Shown in pieces: positions 1 to 12,790 of a stretch of DNA of 64,000 nucleotides. The stretch comes from Nectonema munidae. Taxonomy: Eukaryota > Nematomorpha > Nectonematoida > Nectonematidae. Position 1 is the stretch's first letter. Each line of letters begins with the position of its first letter. Location: contig JAUIRK010000008.1 in assembly GCA_030549495.1 (NCBI GenBank), positions 434,001 to 498,000 on the forward strand. The letters run 5' to 3'. A program made the position numbers and the translations under genes. Under the pieces are notes generated by a model. That model saw only the letters and a program-made list of their open reading frames with translations. It ran no database searches and was not told the origin of the DNA.

Positions 1-1408
1 TCTTAAATTTAAGTTTATCTATCATATTGATCCTACTCTATTTTAATTTGTTTTTTTTCTTAATATCCGTGTCTTATACATTCATTTACAATCCCTATTC
101 TTTGAATATTAAATTCCTACGCTTTTCACTTTATTACCTTGCTGATCATGAGTATCAATTGTGCATGTCTTTTAAAGTTTAGATGTAGGAGAAAATGTCA
201 ACTTTAAACGTAAAAATCGAGAAATGTTTCATTGCATTTGGAATGAACATGCCAAGATATATCAAAATACGTGTTAACATTTTAAAGTTATAGCATCTAT
301 TTAATAAATCATTGTCAAAAGGGGCCTTTTTTCAAAAATTGCTCATATAATTGACTACCACTAGTTCGGAAATCACTAATTCGGACCTTTGTTAAACCGG
401 AACATTAATTATTCCAGAAATCTTTAATTTAGTAAAATTATTGAATTATTGATTCAATTAACAACTGAACTTCTTGAAGGTTTAGTAAAATAAAAGTTTC
501 ATAAATGAAGAAGAACTAATGAGTCTTTTTATCTTGCAAGAAAACCTAATTAGAGAAAGACTAAAGCACTTAAAACAATAAGTTTAAAAGAAATGTTCAA
601 AAATTGCCTACACTCAGTTGAATCAGTTCATTTGAAAATTAATTTACCAATTCTAATGTGCAATACTTTTTTTGTTAAGTATTAAACTGACAAGTTCGAG
701 TCAAGTTTATACTGAAAGAAATTGAGCAAGCAAAGTGTGATTTTTTTTTATTAAAATTGGAATCACTATTCTGGAAAAAAGCAGTACTAATTCAGAAAGA
801 CTGAATCCCAAGCATTCCGAATATATCGCGAAAATATAACTCGAGAGTAAAGAACTTCTGCAGAGAAAAATAAGTATATGAGGATAATTTTGAACATATA
901 TGATTGCTCGGGAAAATTATAATCCGCGAACTTTTTTTAAACTCGCAAATCACGAAAATTTCTTTATTTAGGGTTTCTTTATCCCGAATAATTCCATCTT
1001 CGAAAAAAAAGTAAAATTCATTTTAAAACTTGAAAACCAAATACGAGAATTGGAAGCTCTCGCTTCTTCAAAACAAACTTTTTTTCTTTTGTCCACTTTT
1101 CATATATGATTTTCTATATATGTTTGGCTTAATAACAGTATATTGTGAGCATACTTAGTTAAACTTTAAAACTTTCTGATTAAAATCATTTTAATTTGAA
1201 ACTTTTTTTATACTTGAGATATTTATAACTAGATCTTGGGATCTTCTGCATTACTTTTTAAAAAAAAAGAGTATTTTTGTGTATTCCTAGTTTTGATCCA
1301 GGTCAAAAATGAAATAGCATTGAACGTGATATGCTTTACTTTTTCCCCACATATTATCAACCATCTTTAATTTTTTTTTATTTTAATTTAAATTTCTTTT
1401 TTGTGCAG
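1..1408 (+). other. Intron upstream of the YPEL last exon; no other gene seen
   Basis: AT-rich sequence without a convincing coding exon on either strand. It ends in a pyrimidine-rich tract and a TGCAG acceptor directly before the yippee-like exon, so it is best read as the last intron of that gene. The earlier YPEL exons, which carry the CxxC zinc-binding pairs, are not in this stretch and must lie left of the window. Confidence 0.6.
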
Positions 1409-1498
1409 GAGCATGCATTTGAATCGAATCAACGCTACAAAGAAGGCAAGTATATCATAGAACTAGCTCACATGATAAAAAACAATGGCTGGATATGA
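1409..1498 (+). CDS. YPEL: Yippee-like protein, last coding exon
   Basis: The 29 codons before the TGA read [14 protein letters not shown], then [15 protein letters not shown]. This is the nearly invariant C-terminus of YPEL1-4-type yippee proteins, where human paralogues end with EHAFESSQKYKEGK and a HMIKDNGW tail. The exon opens in phase 0 right after a TTTTTTGTGCAG acceptor. YPEL proteins are small (about 120 residues) zinc-binding proteins with a CULT/beta-tent-like fold, found at centrosomes, nucleoli or the nucleus; their biochemical role is poorly defined. The zinc-ligand exons lie outside the window, so completeness of the gene cannot be judged. The exon is undamaged and is one of the few clear host exons here. 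It is not part of the large duplication, whose left edge lies only about seven bases past the stop, in what should be the 3' UTR. Confidence 0.9.
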   Translation, partial: EHAFESNQRYKEGKYIIELAHMIKNNGWI

Positions 1499-3000
1499 TC
1501 TTGGAAAAATTTGGTCAACAGCGCAACAAAATCTAAGTTCTCCAAGGCTTGTAAATGTCATGTTATATGCTTCAAAAGGCGTTGACCATATTTTTTTTAT
1601 AATTTTATAAGAGAATGTTTTCAAGTGAACATTTTTTAAGAATGCATATCCTTAGACATTATTAATTTGTACATATGAACCTTATCTCTAGTCATAGTAT
1701 TTTTGTATTTTATTTGTGTCGTGTATCCTCTGAAATTAGCAATTTTCTTTGTCTTGCCTAATTTAAACAAACTTGCAATGCTTACTTAAACTTTTCTCAT
1801 TTTAATGTTGATATTTATTTATATTTATAAGTGCTCTTGCTTCCTATCTTTTACTACGTAATGTTCGCGGCAATAATCATAACCTCTCTTTTTCTCATTT
1901 ACAGATCCTCTATTTATTGATATGTGTATTGGTGTTTTTTTGGATTTTGCTTGAATTCGAAAAGTAATATTCTAATGCATATTGGTATTATTAATTTTTC
2001 ATTTTATTTTTATTTCTTTAACAAATACTATAATAATAATAATATATTTTTAAGAGAAATTCTTTTTTACAAAGTCAAAATTGTGCGTGATATACCCTCC
2101 TCTATATTTGACATAAATATCATTAATGCCTTTTTCTCAAATGTAAGAGTATTTGCCTAATTTATCTTATAATACTTATTTTTTTTACGACCTCCCCCTT
2201 ATTTAACACAGAAATTTATCATAATAAAGTTTTAATTTTTTCTTTTGATCGACTTGTTGCTTGAACATATGCATTGAATCCCTTTGCAGCTTTCGATTCA
2301 ACGCCGTTATTTATATTGACAGTTAGTTTCTTATGTTTTCACTTCTACAAGAAATTATCCTCCATAAAATACAATTTTCTCCAATTTCATTTAACATTTT
2401 CTGTGATGATGTCGTTATTATTGCCTACTCTAGTTGCTTCCTGATTTCTCCCTTTACTTTACGTATAAACAACGCAAGTAAACACTTATAATAATTCTTT
2501 TGTGAACTTTTTTCCGATTTATGATTAAAACACATGTTTCTCTTTTTACTTTCACAAATGCTTGTATATAATTTAATTTTTACAAGCTTTTTTGCATATT
2601 TTGAGACTAATTCTATTAATTCATATTAAAATGTTGTTTTTTGCATTTTACGTGCTAAAAGGTGCACCAAATCAAAGCAAAAATTTCTGATTTTTGTATA
2701 ATGCCTACTTTTAAAATTAGATCAATAAAATTACAAGAATCAATAACATATTAAGATTAACATCTATACTTGGAAAATTCAATTTAGATGGCGTTAAACC
2801 TCTAATATAGAGTTGTTAGTTATCATCATGGATCCTTTAGAATAGCAGAGATATGCTCAAGATATTCAACTTGTAAAATGGATAAAAAAAGATATTTGAA
2901 AGGCACCTATTTTTTATAATATTGTAATGATAATATTAATTGTAACTAAATACAAGCATTGTAAACCGTCGCCAGATGGTATAGTGACAGAGTTCTGCAG

Positions 3001-4737
3001 CAGGGATGGATCTAGAGGGGGTGCATACCGCCCCCCCCTCCACTAGGGATGGATGTAAGGGGAGGGTGGGGTGGAGGATGCCTCAAAAACGAACAAAAAA
3101 TAATTTTTAAATTTAAGACAAGAAAACATAGTTTTTCAGAATCTACTGAAAAACTACTGCAAAAAGCGGCCCAAATTCCTTTTATAGAAAGATCTTCATA
3201 TTTTTTGCTTTATTTTTAAAATGATTTCAATTTAAACAGTTTTAAAAGAGCGCTTCCAAGTTTTCCAAGTAGATGAATAATATTTCTTATAAGGATTATT
3301 TTATTAGTCAATTTGCTTCTGAGTCAATTTATTTTAGATTTAATTGGCCCAGGGTAGATTTCACCAATAATAAAAATTGGTGAAATCCCTATGATCTGAT
3401 TTCGCGCATTTTATTAAGTTTATTCACTGTTATTCTCTTTATATTTAAGGAATAATATTTTATGACTCAAAACAAACCTACTAAGAAAAGAAAACTTATT
3501 AGTGACTTTTTTCGTACTTCTACTACTACTGTGGTTGCTGTATATGTTCACTGTAGCAGCCATTGTCTAAATCTCGTTTTGAATTTTTCTTCCTCTGTTT
3601 ATGAAATAAGAAATATGTTTTCTGTTGTTGAAAGTATTATTTCATTCATAAATGATAAGTGTTTTTGAAGGAGGCAGGAAGTGAACATTTACAGCTTAAA
3701 CCGTTTTGCCAAACAAGATTTGTTGCAAGGCAGGATTCGATTATGATTTTTCAAACGAATTACGCTCCAATTGTTGCTACATTAGAAAAACTCATGGAAT
3801 CAACCGACAGAAAAACAGCTGATAAGGCTAATTCTTTATTAAGATGTTTGATGGATCCTGTTTTTATTATTTCCTTGTCTTGTGTTAAAAAAGTTATGAG
3901 TTTGACTCATAATCTTTCCAAAGCTTTCAAACAGTAAATTCAGATTTAATAAGTTGTCTTGAAAATATCGATTTTGTTTAAAAAAAATGCTGATTCAATG
4001 GAGAGCTTCTTCAGATGAATGGAACAATCAAAATTATGGAACTTTTATAACAGCTGGAAAAATGGCTGAAACGGTCCAAATTCAAATTAGTATGGCAAGA
4101 CTTGCTCAACGCCAAATGAATCGTAGCAATGTTCCAGCTGAGTCTACAAGCGAATATTTCAATCGATCAGCCATAATTCAAATGTTTGAGCAAAAATTCA
4201 CATACCATTCTTATAAACAAAATTGCAATACTTATACCTTCAGAAGTGTTAAATTACGAATGGGAAGATATGCATAATTCAATCAAAATGTACAACAATA
4301 TTCTCGGAAATCCTGATGCTGATGATATAAGAATGTAATTTTTAGAATGGAAAGATTTTTGCAAAAAGCTTGAGAACAAACCAACGAAACCTCTCGAAAC
4401 CCTTTGATATAATTCCTGAAAGAATGAAATATTCTTGAAAGATTGTTGACAATTTTTTGCACGGTTTCTATCACTACATGTTCAGCTGAGAGAGCTTTTA
4501 GTTCAATGAGAATATTGAAGAATTATTTACGTAATCGAATGAATGATGAAAGATTAACTGGTCTCCCTCTCATGTACCTCCACCTTGAAATAAATATCAA
4601 CGTTGAAAACAAAAAAGAATAAGAAAAGAGTGTATAATATAAAACTATTTTATATTATATTGTTTTAATGACTTTTTTGACTGACTTTTTACGGAGATAC
4701 CCCACCCTCAAACCAAAAATTTCTGGATCTCTCACTG
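3001..4737 (+). mobile_element. Internally deleted hAT element with 8-bp TSD, copy A
   Basis: The left end reads CAGGGATGGATCTAGAG. The right end, read inward on the other strand, is CAGTGAGAGATCCAGAA. These are imperfect terminal inverted repeats of about 16 bp with the hAT CAG..G start. The element is flanked by the 8-bp direct repeat TTCTGCAG (2993-3000 and 4738-4745), the hAT hallmark. A C-run follows the left TIR, as in TTF/ZMYM-type hATs. The identical insertion with the same TSD occurs in copy B (31949-33671). At 1737 bp it is shorter than an autonomous element of this type. Confidence 0.93.
3462..4621 (+). pseudogene. hAT transposase remnant (TTF/DUF4371 type), copy A
   Basis: Pieces in several frames follow hAT order. 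The N-terminal start carries KKRKLISDFF. Then comes VHCSSHCLNLVLN, matching the family's C.aH.LNL block, then QTRFVARQDSI (the TRW..R region). A middle part contains RQMNRSNVPAESTSEYFNRS, and the dimerisation domain ends in CSAERAFSSMRILKNYLRNR. The N-terminal motif passes almost directly into the CxxH block, so the stretch that should hold the zinc finger and the first catalytic Asp is missing. The frame is broken about four more times. It is a deletion derivative that cannot make transposase itself. Copy B carries the same deletion, so the deletion predates the duplication. Confidence 0.85.
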
Positions 4738-4745
4738 TTCTGCAG

Positions 4746-7700
4746 GTCGCGATTTAGTGTTTTGGTTAGCTTTGGCTTCTTACCCATCGCTGCCACAACA
4801 AAAATTTTGAAATTAGTGATGGAACAATATCTGATTTTGAAACGGATACCGATACCTCTGTATACTACCGATTCCTATTCGCGTTACCAATACGAATACC
4901 AAGTACTTTATTCTTTCAAAGAAGTAAATGATTTGACGAAGCTTCTAAAACTCATTTCTTTGAAGATTGAAATCAATTAAAATCTCTGAAAGTTCTATTC
5001 AACGTATGACTTGTCACAGTCATCTCTGCATCTTTACAGTTTGTATTTTGTATGCTTTTAGGAATAATCACTTATTTAAAGCTTAAGTTAGTAATTAATG
5101 ATTACTAAAATTGGCACTAAAATTGCCCGATACCGAGTACCCGTTCCATCATTATTTAAAGATTTTTTTACATGGTCCAGGACAAAATTTGGTCCTGAAC
5201 TAAAAATTATTTTTCGTTTTGATGAACTATTGTTAGTAATTTTTTCACCAAACTTTCTTCCTTTCGTAAACAAAGATAGACTTTTTGCATATGCTAGTGC
5301 TACATGTCCATTTCTTCGATTGATTTTGATTAGCGATGAAGCTTTATATTTTATTTTTATGAAATTATTGTATTTCGATCTCGTTAATATGTTGACATTA
5401 ATTCAAACCTATAACTAAAAGTACAAATAATTTATATATATATATATCATCATATTTTTCAATGTTAACTACAAAATTGCAGTTTTTAAATGCTTTTTTT
5501 CTCAATTTTTATTTCTTTTTTTCAAATATTTATATCCAAAAGGTCTCTCCACTTATTAACTTTCTTCAAAACACTTAAGATTTGTCCAAATTTTTGCTTA
5601 TCATTTATTTTTTAGAATTTCAATTTTCGATGACACGTATCGTAAAAATATCCGTATTTTTTAATAGTGAAATAACTAACTTATATAAGTTTAATCCATT
5701 GTTAAAATAACTCACTTAACAGTATTTATAATTTACATCTCGTTTTGATTAATTACTGTGGCACAATTACATCCTTATACATATGTGTTGTTGAGATTAC
5801 TAACTCAAAAAGTTTAGATTGCGATTTTGACTTTTTAGTGTATATATATAAATTCATAAGCTACAGAAAATGTCAGCTTATTTTCCCACTAAAAGTCATT
5901 CTAAGTTAAATTAATTTGTAATTGTGCTCTTATACCATACTTAAATCTTTTATACGTTTCGCGTAAATTCGTTTTTCAATGCCGAAAAGTTAACTTAACC
6001 TGGCATAACTGGTTTGTTTTGAAAAATATGTATTTTTTAAACAAATATACTATCTTATTTTAGTCACAAGAAGAAGAAGAAGAAGTTTCGGGTCTTAGCA
6101 GTTTTTCTTTATCAAAAATTTAAATCTTAAAGATATCATAGCCTCAAAAAAGTGGTGTCTAATTCTTTGTATACACACCTATCTATCAAGGTGCATTAAA
6201 AAATTTCCAAAAACAAAGTTGCAAAAAGTTAACTTAATTTTATCCTATGTTTTGTATTAGATTCTTTTTTTAAATTTATTCATAAAAATGTCACTTTCTT
6301 TTCTTCTCTAGTACTAAATGATAATTTGGTAGTACTAATAGTATTTTTGACCTTTAGATATTAGTTGCCTGGCAAGCCAACAGGGAGACAAAAAATACAT
6401 AGAAAAACCTTGCCACACTTTGTGAATGTTGGAAATGTTTCATGTAAAAAAATTGCTTAGCAGTCAGTCATCAAAGAAATTGAAATTTGACAAGCTAAGT
6501 GAGAATGATGTTTTTTGGCACACGCATAAAATTTAAAAGTAAATTGGATGAAAAAAATAATGTGCATCTTTAGAAGTTGATCTTTTTAGAAAGTAATTCC
6601 AAAGAATTTTTAGAAAATTTTTCTCATCTTTCAAATGATCTTGCTTAATTTTGTTGTTCAGTATCCGCTATATTGTAGATATGAGAGAACATTTTACTTT
6701 TTGAAAGGCCTATTCGTGATGGATTATTTTTATTCTTTTTGCCCCACCCCTCTTTAGCCCTAAATTTTTAAATATATTAATTGAAGAAACCCACTAATTG
6801 ATTGATTGCAAATTTGATGCTGTACTTTATTTTTTATGAAAATCAATTTTAAAGTGACTTCAGAATATATTTTACTTCCAATATTTTTTTTGCTAAATAT
6901 TGTCTTCTTAATCTATTTAATAAACTAGCTTTTTGTAATTAATTCACGTAAATGATTTCACCTGTCTGTAAATTAGCTTTCACGAATGATTTAACGGCAA
7001 AAATTTATCTATCCAATGCACGGAAAATTAATAATTTTGAATTTAATTCCGAAAATATTTTAACACTCTGAATTTAAACCTAATTTGAGGTCAAATTTAT
7101 TTATTTTTATCATTTTTGAAGAATTTTGGTCCAATTTTGCAATTCGATCTTTCTCTATTTCATCATGGCGGTATTTTTGTCAATCTAAATGAATATTGCA
7201 TCTATAATGTGGTTAAATTGTTATATATATATGGTTAATTCGACATTACATTAACCTTTATATATTTAAGCTAAATAAATAAAATCATTTCTATCCATGT
7301 CATTGTTAGGGATGGGGAAAAATCTCTGCTCAAGACGACCTGAGATCATGTTTGCTTAAACTCAGAAGGTTTCGGTGTATAAATTTTATTTCTTATCAAA
7401 ATTTTCAATAATAGATGAATATTTAATTTTAAAAATTGTTATAAAATGACATGGTAAAAAATAGTGTTACTCCAACTAAACCGAGTACTACTTTTCTGTT
7501 GAATAGAATCTCATTGTTGATCTTGGCTTTTTTTTATCGTATTTTCAGGTGATATGAACAGATATCGCTCTGAATATTTGCTAATCAATTCTTATTCAAA
7601 ATTCGTATTCTTGATGAAATCATTCATAATCCTCTTTTTTCAATTACAAATATTTTCCACCTTTATCATCTAAATTCTAAAACACTCTCTCATTCACAAC

Positions 7701-10520
7701 AAATGAAAAAACATAAAATTCGCTTCAAATCTATAAAAAATTTAAAGAATATTTCGCATATCGGCATACAATTTTTAGATTTCTTATTCATGTTGATGAA
7801 TTGGTGAATAAAGTCTTAGCTTTTGATTCACAAGAGAAGAGCACAGTCAAGATCTTTTTTGTTATACCCATTCTAAGATTCTTTCGCCAATTCCTAGTTC
7901 TTTGGAAAACGCTAAATCTTCCGCATAGACAAGCTACATACTTCTATCTTAAATCGATATGACTCCTCAAATCTCATTTGAAGATGCCTTTACATCCGCT
8001 ACTTTTCACACATTTGTACGAAATATCGATTGTGTATGTTCTAGGAAATCATTTTTAGTCGTGAAACACAAATATGAAGAAGGAAAAGAAATTTTTTTTA
8101 TTTTCAAGCAATCACCAAAAAACACACGAAAATTAATATAACAAAATGTTTTAGATGTCAAAGTTTGTGAGATACGCAAAAAGCTTGAAAAGCCACTAGG
8201 ATGAGGATCTCAAAATATGAATAGCAAGTCAGTATATGTTATAGCAGAAATGTGGAGAAGTAAGTATAGAATGAAAAGAGAAATTGTTACGCTATGAATA
8301 TTTGTTGAGTAATATGACATTCGTTCAAGACATTAAAATAAATAAAAGTATCTGCAAGATAACCTGTTACTTTTCTGACAAAGATCGCGTTGGTATCGGT
8401 TTAAGACAGTGTGTCTCAATTTAATTCCTTGCGTGGCGCACTTCTTCATTCATAATTCCAAGCAATATGGAAATATATTTTGCAATTTTTAAAAACCCTT
8501 CAAAGAACAATATTAACATATGTAGATTTGAATTCTCATAAAATATCAATTATTTAAAAACATAAAAAAAATTTTCTTTACATTCCTTCCTTTTTTTCTC
8601 AATAAGGTGAGAACGAAAAAATCAAAAAGTTGAATCTTACTTTTTTCAATAAACGGACAAAATGAATTACATTTCCTTTTTCATTCAATCATAATTATGA
8701 ATTTTTTAATATGTAAACTGATTCTTATGAAATACATAGAACAAAATCACAAATCAAAACAAAATCACGCTATTTTTATATCTTGCTCTTCCAAAAGATT
8801 TGGCAAAAAGGAGGATGATTCGTGTCTGCGCAGCACTCATTCTTGTGAGCAATTTTTTCTTGTATGAAAAATACTAAAAGTGCAGAAGAAAATAGAATTA
8901 CTGAATTTTTACGTATGAGAATTGACACATTGATCTCTTTCAATATCGATCAAATATTAAGAGCAGTTACTCACTCTCACTGAAATTGTCTTTTAGACAA
9001 ATTATAATGAAGTGTTTTTGTATCTTTTGGTATTTATTTTGTTTTCAATTTGGCACAGGTTAGCAAATTTAAAGGTCACAAAGCTTGGCAAAATGAATTC
9101 ACTACTTTAAATATCTTTGAAATAAGCTCGTTTTTGAAATGAAAACTACATTAAACCTGTTAAAAGCCACAGTCATGCGTCGATCCAGGTCATCATCTGC
9201 TTATTTGAATGATTTTTAATATAAAACTGCTTTTTAAATGAACTACGTTTGATTTGATTCGTTGATAATAATTGTTAGTCCTAAATATCTTTTTAGTGAT
9301 TTAGTTTTTTCCTTAATTTATTTGTTGTGCTGGCGATTCATAATAAAAAAGGCATTTTTGGCACACAAAGCAAAAAGGTTGAGCATCCCCGGTCTAAAAG
9401 GTGAAGTATGGGAAATGTGTTTCTCTATGATTTTAACAATCCTAGTGTTGCTTTTGAGGTAACACAGTTTACATGATCGTCCTAGTTCAACCTATTGTTT
9501 ATTCCAAGACTCTTCTTCTTCTTGGTTTGTTGAAGACAGTGTGACTGTCAGAATAACTGTGGAGAAAAACATTGGGAAAATTAGTTAGCTCTCATTGGAT
9601 TGACAATAACTCTTCTAATACAAGCTTTTCTATATCATCTTCAGAAGAGCGATAAATCCTGCTTTCACAGAGAGGCATGATGCGTTTATGAAAAGCTCTA
9701 AATGCCCAAAGTATTCCTCTTCCTGCTCACATGAGGAATTTGCTCTAACCCAAAGCATTAGAAGTGGAAATGTTTTCAATCCTAATAGATACGTGTAAAA
9801 ACAATAGCGAACATGAAGATTCAATAGCGGGCGATAATTGTGGCGTGTTCGAAACCGGTTTTGGACATTTTTATGTAATCAAACGTCTTCTATAATGTTC
9901 GCTTATTTTTCAACGCTTTCACTGCTAGGCCAAAAGAATTTAAAATTGAAATGGTAAGTAAAATATCAAAAATTTAATACTTATTTCAAGCCAGTAAATC
10001 ATTAAGATATCACTGTTTCTCAAATTACCTTCTTTGATTCTCTCTCAAGATAGAGGGTATGGAAAGTTTAATTAGAAGTTAGAACCGTCTCACGGAATTT
10101 TGTGGGTTCGGCGAACAATAAAACATATATATTTATCTATATAGTATAGACCGTGCAATAAAATAAGCACCCATAACAGCATCATAATGATGCTTGTTTA
10201 ACCATTATTTTAAAATTTTATTGGGAAATAATCTAATTTGATCAGTTTATTTGCTGACAAATTTGACTTTTTCGTAACAGAACCGGCAGACAAAAAATTT
10301 GAATCCCACTATCAGGCAAATTCTTTCAATTGAAATTGAAGACTTTGATTAATTATTATTGGAAATATTTTGCTTAATTATTTTCAAATGAAATAAGAAT
10401 ATCGATCGTAATATATTTTCTGAATATAACTGCATTTTGGATATTATTCGCCCGGCCTCCAGACTCTCAACACAGAGAGGCACAGCGGATACCATGGTAA
10501 TCTTATTTCATTTGTAAGGG
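4746..10520. other. Gene-poor AT-rich stretch, copy A
   Basis: No exon or RNA gene that I can support. It holds a probable MITE (4814-5154), a short (AAG)n run near 6068 and scattered low-complexity tracts. A 60-codon frame at 7959-8141 has no recognisable family. This stretch is almost base-for-base identical to copy B (only a handful of differences in nearly 6 kb). Confidence 0.6.
4814..5154. mobile_element. Probable hAT-type MITE, copy A
   Basis: The left end is TAGTGATGGAACAATATC; the right end, read on the other strand, is TAATGATGGAACGGGTAC. Eleven of the first twelve bases match, and both ends continue into GATACCGATACC-like repeats. At about 340 bp with no coding capacity it looks like a short non-autonomous element. 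I could not find a convincing 8-bp target duplication, so the exact ends are uncertain. The same element sits at 33748-34088 in copy B. Confidence 0.45.
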
Positions 10521-10599
10521 AGTTTCTTGTAATCTTTATTATAAGAAAATTTTTAAAAAATCTAAAGCGCGGGACTCATTTTTTAAAGTTAGTCCTTTT

Positions 10600-10860
10600 G
10601 AGAACAAAAGTTTTATGCAATTAAAAAAATTTTCATCACAATATGTAAAAGTATGCCTGTTAAATATTAACAGAGTTGCGAGGCATTTTGATAGTTTAGA
10701 CTTTAGACTTTCAAGTTTCTGTGCTGATGGGAACAACCTAGGGCTATTAAAGACTACCGCAATACTGATTACTGAATTAACATTTTTGAATAGTAGTATA
10801 CTTGTTTGCCGGCCTTCAATCTACTATATTCAAACTTGCCAACTAATGTTCTTCTATTCG
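10600..10860 (+). pseudogene. Possible LINE endonuclease N-terminus, copy A
   Basis: The frame contains YVKVCLLNINRVARHFDSL and further on TTAILITELTFLNSS. This resembles the start of APE-type LINE endonucleases (LNi..l..k.deL, then the catalytic-region tEtwl). Only this short segment is visible, with no GDFN or SDH motif downstream, so it could be chance. Present unchanged in copy B at 39535-39795. Confidence 0.3.
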
Positions 10861-11734
10861 CTATGTCTATTTCTAAGTTCTTTTTTTCTAAGATTCCTAC
10901 TCTTCGAACCTAAATAAAGTTCTTTCATAACAGTTTTAATTACACTAAAAATTAAGAGACTTATTTTATTCTTGATTGAATAAAAATACAAAAAAACAAT
11001 TTTCTCGAGTGTGTCAAGTGTATTTATTAGAGTTGGGGTCGATTTTGCTTATAAACACAATCGCAGAAATTGCTAGTATCAGTATGATGATGCTTTTTTT
11101 TATAAATCCTAAATGAGAATCAGAATGAAAATTAGACCTAGAGAAGCACGAAAATCAGATTCTCTCATTAATTGAATCGCTGGAAGCTTCGCGTGTATAC
11201 TTCAGGAGAACGAGCAGAGTTTCGTGACAAAATAACTAGATGGCAATCCGCGTACATGATAGAATCTACGGGTAGAGTAGGATTTTTCATTCTTACATCT
11301 AGAAGTCATGCAAACCTGCCGTTTAATGTTTGACAGCTATGACAAACAACTATATGCATATTTCAGCATATAGTTCTTTGTCATACGAAATTTATCATTA
11401 AATAGCTAGATGATACAGCAAGGCTACTAGAAACGAAAGCAATGCCTCTTTTAAAAGCTAGCATCTATCTTTTACTAATCTGAATCAAATTAAGAAATTT
11501 AGAAATGAAAATATTGGAATAAGAATTAAGTTGCAATTAAAAAATTCAGAGAATCAGAAGCATAATCATTATCTATAACCGGTCGCAACTCAAATACTAA
11601 GTTCTATTTACTTCAGAATCGAGAAGTTTTAAAACTCTCGAAGTATCCAGAATTTTGAAGACGGAAGCTGAAAAAAGAGTTTTTAAAGCTGCATTTTCTT
11701 GCACAATGTTAAGAATCCAAACCTTTAAAATTCA

Positions 11735-11960
11735 AGTATGCTGGATTCAATGGTGATGTTCATTTTTAAAAAAAAATCAATCAAAGCTATCAAAAAATGA
11801 TTTAAATATGACAGCACAAATTAAAATTATTGAAATGCTTCTAAAAAGTTGTTTTTCAATTATTATGTTGGGTTTAGTGCTGATGTTAATTTTTTTAGGA
11901 AAATAAATACAATCTGTCGAAAAATGATCTAAATACAACTGCTTATGTCAAAGTACATCT
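11735..11960 (+). repeat. Two degenerate units of the dispersed 150-bp repeat, copy A
   Basis: Both units carry the order: TTCAATGGTGATGTTCATTT, an A-rich AATCAATCAA run, then CTRTCAAAAAATGATTTAAA and a GACAGC/CAACTGC end. They are recognisable relatives of the units tandemly arrayed at 15323-15840, but more diverged, about 128 bp apart. Confidence 0.6.
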
Positions 11961-12636
11961 TATATAATATATATATACGGAATTTAGTATGAGTCGTAAA
12001 TGCCTTTCATAACCTTCTCTTCTCCGGAAGAAGATTCAGAAGACAGATGCCTCTTTCTGAATAATCTTAGTTCTCATGCTGAATGCATTGTTTATTCAAC
12101 TAGTCAATTAGCGTTTATTGATCCTTTTTTGACTGCTAATTTTTTTGTAAACAATTTGAATCAATATTACATCTTGAGTACGGTCATGGATCAGTCGTAA
12201 AACTCTTTCTATAGGATAGAATGCCAAGTAAAGGGTATATCTTCACTTTCCTTGTTTCTTTTGGATAAAAAAAGGCATTGTTAATGTATTCTTAAGTTTA
12301 TTTCAATAAATATTCAGTAGAATCATTGAGAAAATGATGAATTCAAAATTATATTCTGTTGTTAAAGGATATCAATCTCATACATGTGGATACTATTTAT
12401 TTGAAAAGGATAAAAACTTTAAAGAAAAGTTGGCGTTATGTTTCGTATTTCAGTTTTCAAGAAAAACTTCAAAACAAATCGTGTAACATCCCTTCGTTTC
12501 TAAAATCATCCAAAAAAATTTCAAAAGAGGAAAAAGATTTTTTATAAGGGTATATAAATAAAAATGAAATAAACTTAATGATTATATTATTATTATTATT
12601 ACACCATTCTTTCGTTAATATGCGCACGTTGGGATC

Positions 12637-12790
12637 AGAAACACCTACCGCGTATTAAGTGAGAGCGCATTTTAGCATCCCTCATGTCCGCCATCTTGGA
12701 TCTCGTGTGTCGTATTTTTTGGGGTCCAAGATGCCGCCGCATATTAACCGATTCGCATATTATCGGAGCGCATTTTAGCGGAAGATTGAA
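12637..12790. repeat. GC-richer island with inverted and direct repeats, copy A
   Basis: A CGCCATCTTGGATC segment is followed about 45 bases later by GGTCCAAGATGCCG, its near reverse complement. AGCGCATTTTAGC occurs twice outside this hairpin, and CGCGTATTAA / CGCATATTAA also recur. The layout suggests a small foldback element or MITE. No target duplication was found. The same island is at 41572-41725. Confidence 0.45.

Noticed and set aside
4283-4474. Minus-strand 63-codon frame (repeated at 33217-33408)
   Set aside because: Shadow of the hAT transposase C-terminus on the other strand.
2969-4800. A third tRNA-like SINE interrupted by the hAT (TGGTATAGTGACAGAG before, GGTCGCGATTT after)
   Set aside because: A-box match is imperfect, the B box is poor, and no tail or target duplication was found.
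9930-9960. Micro-exon between CTGCTAG and GTAAGT
   Set aside because: Copy B has one extra A inside it, which would shift the frame; no linked exons.
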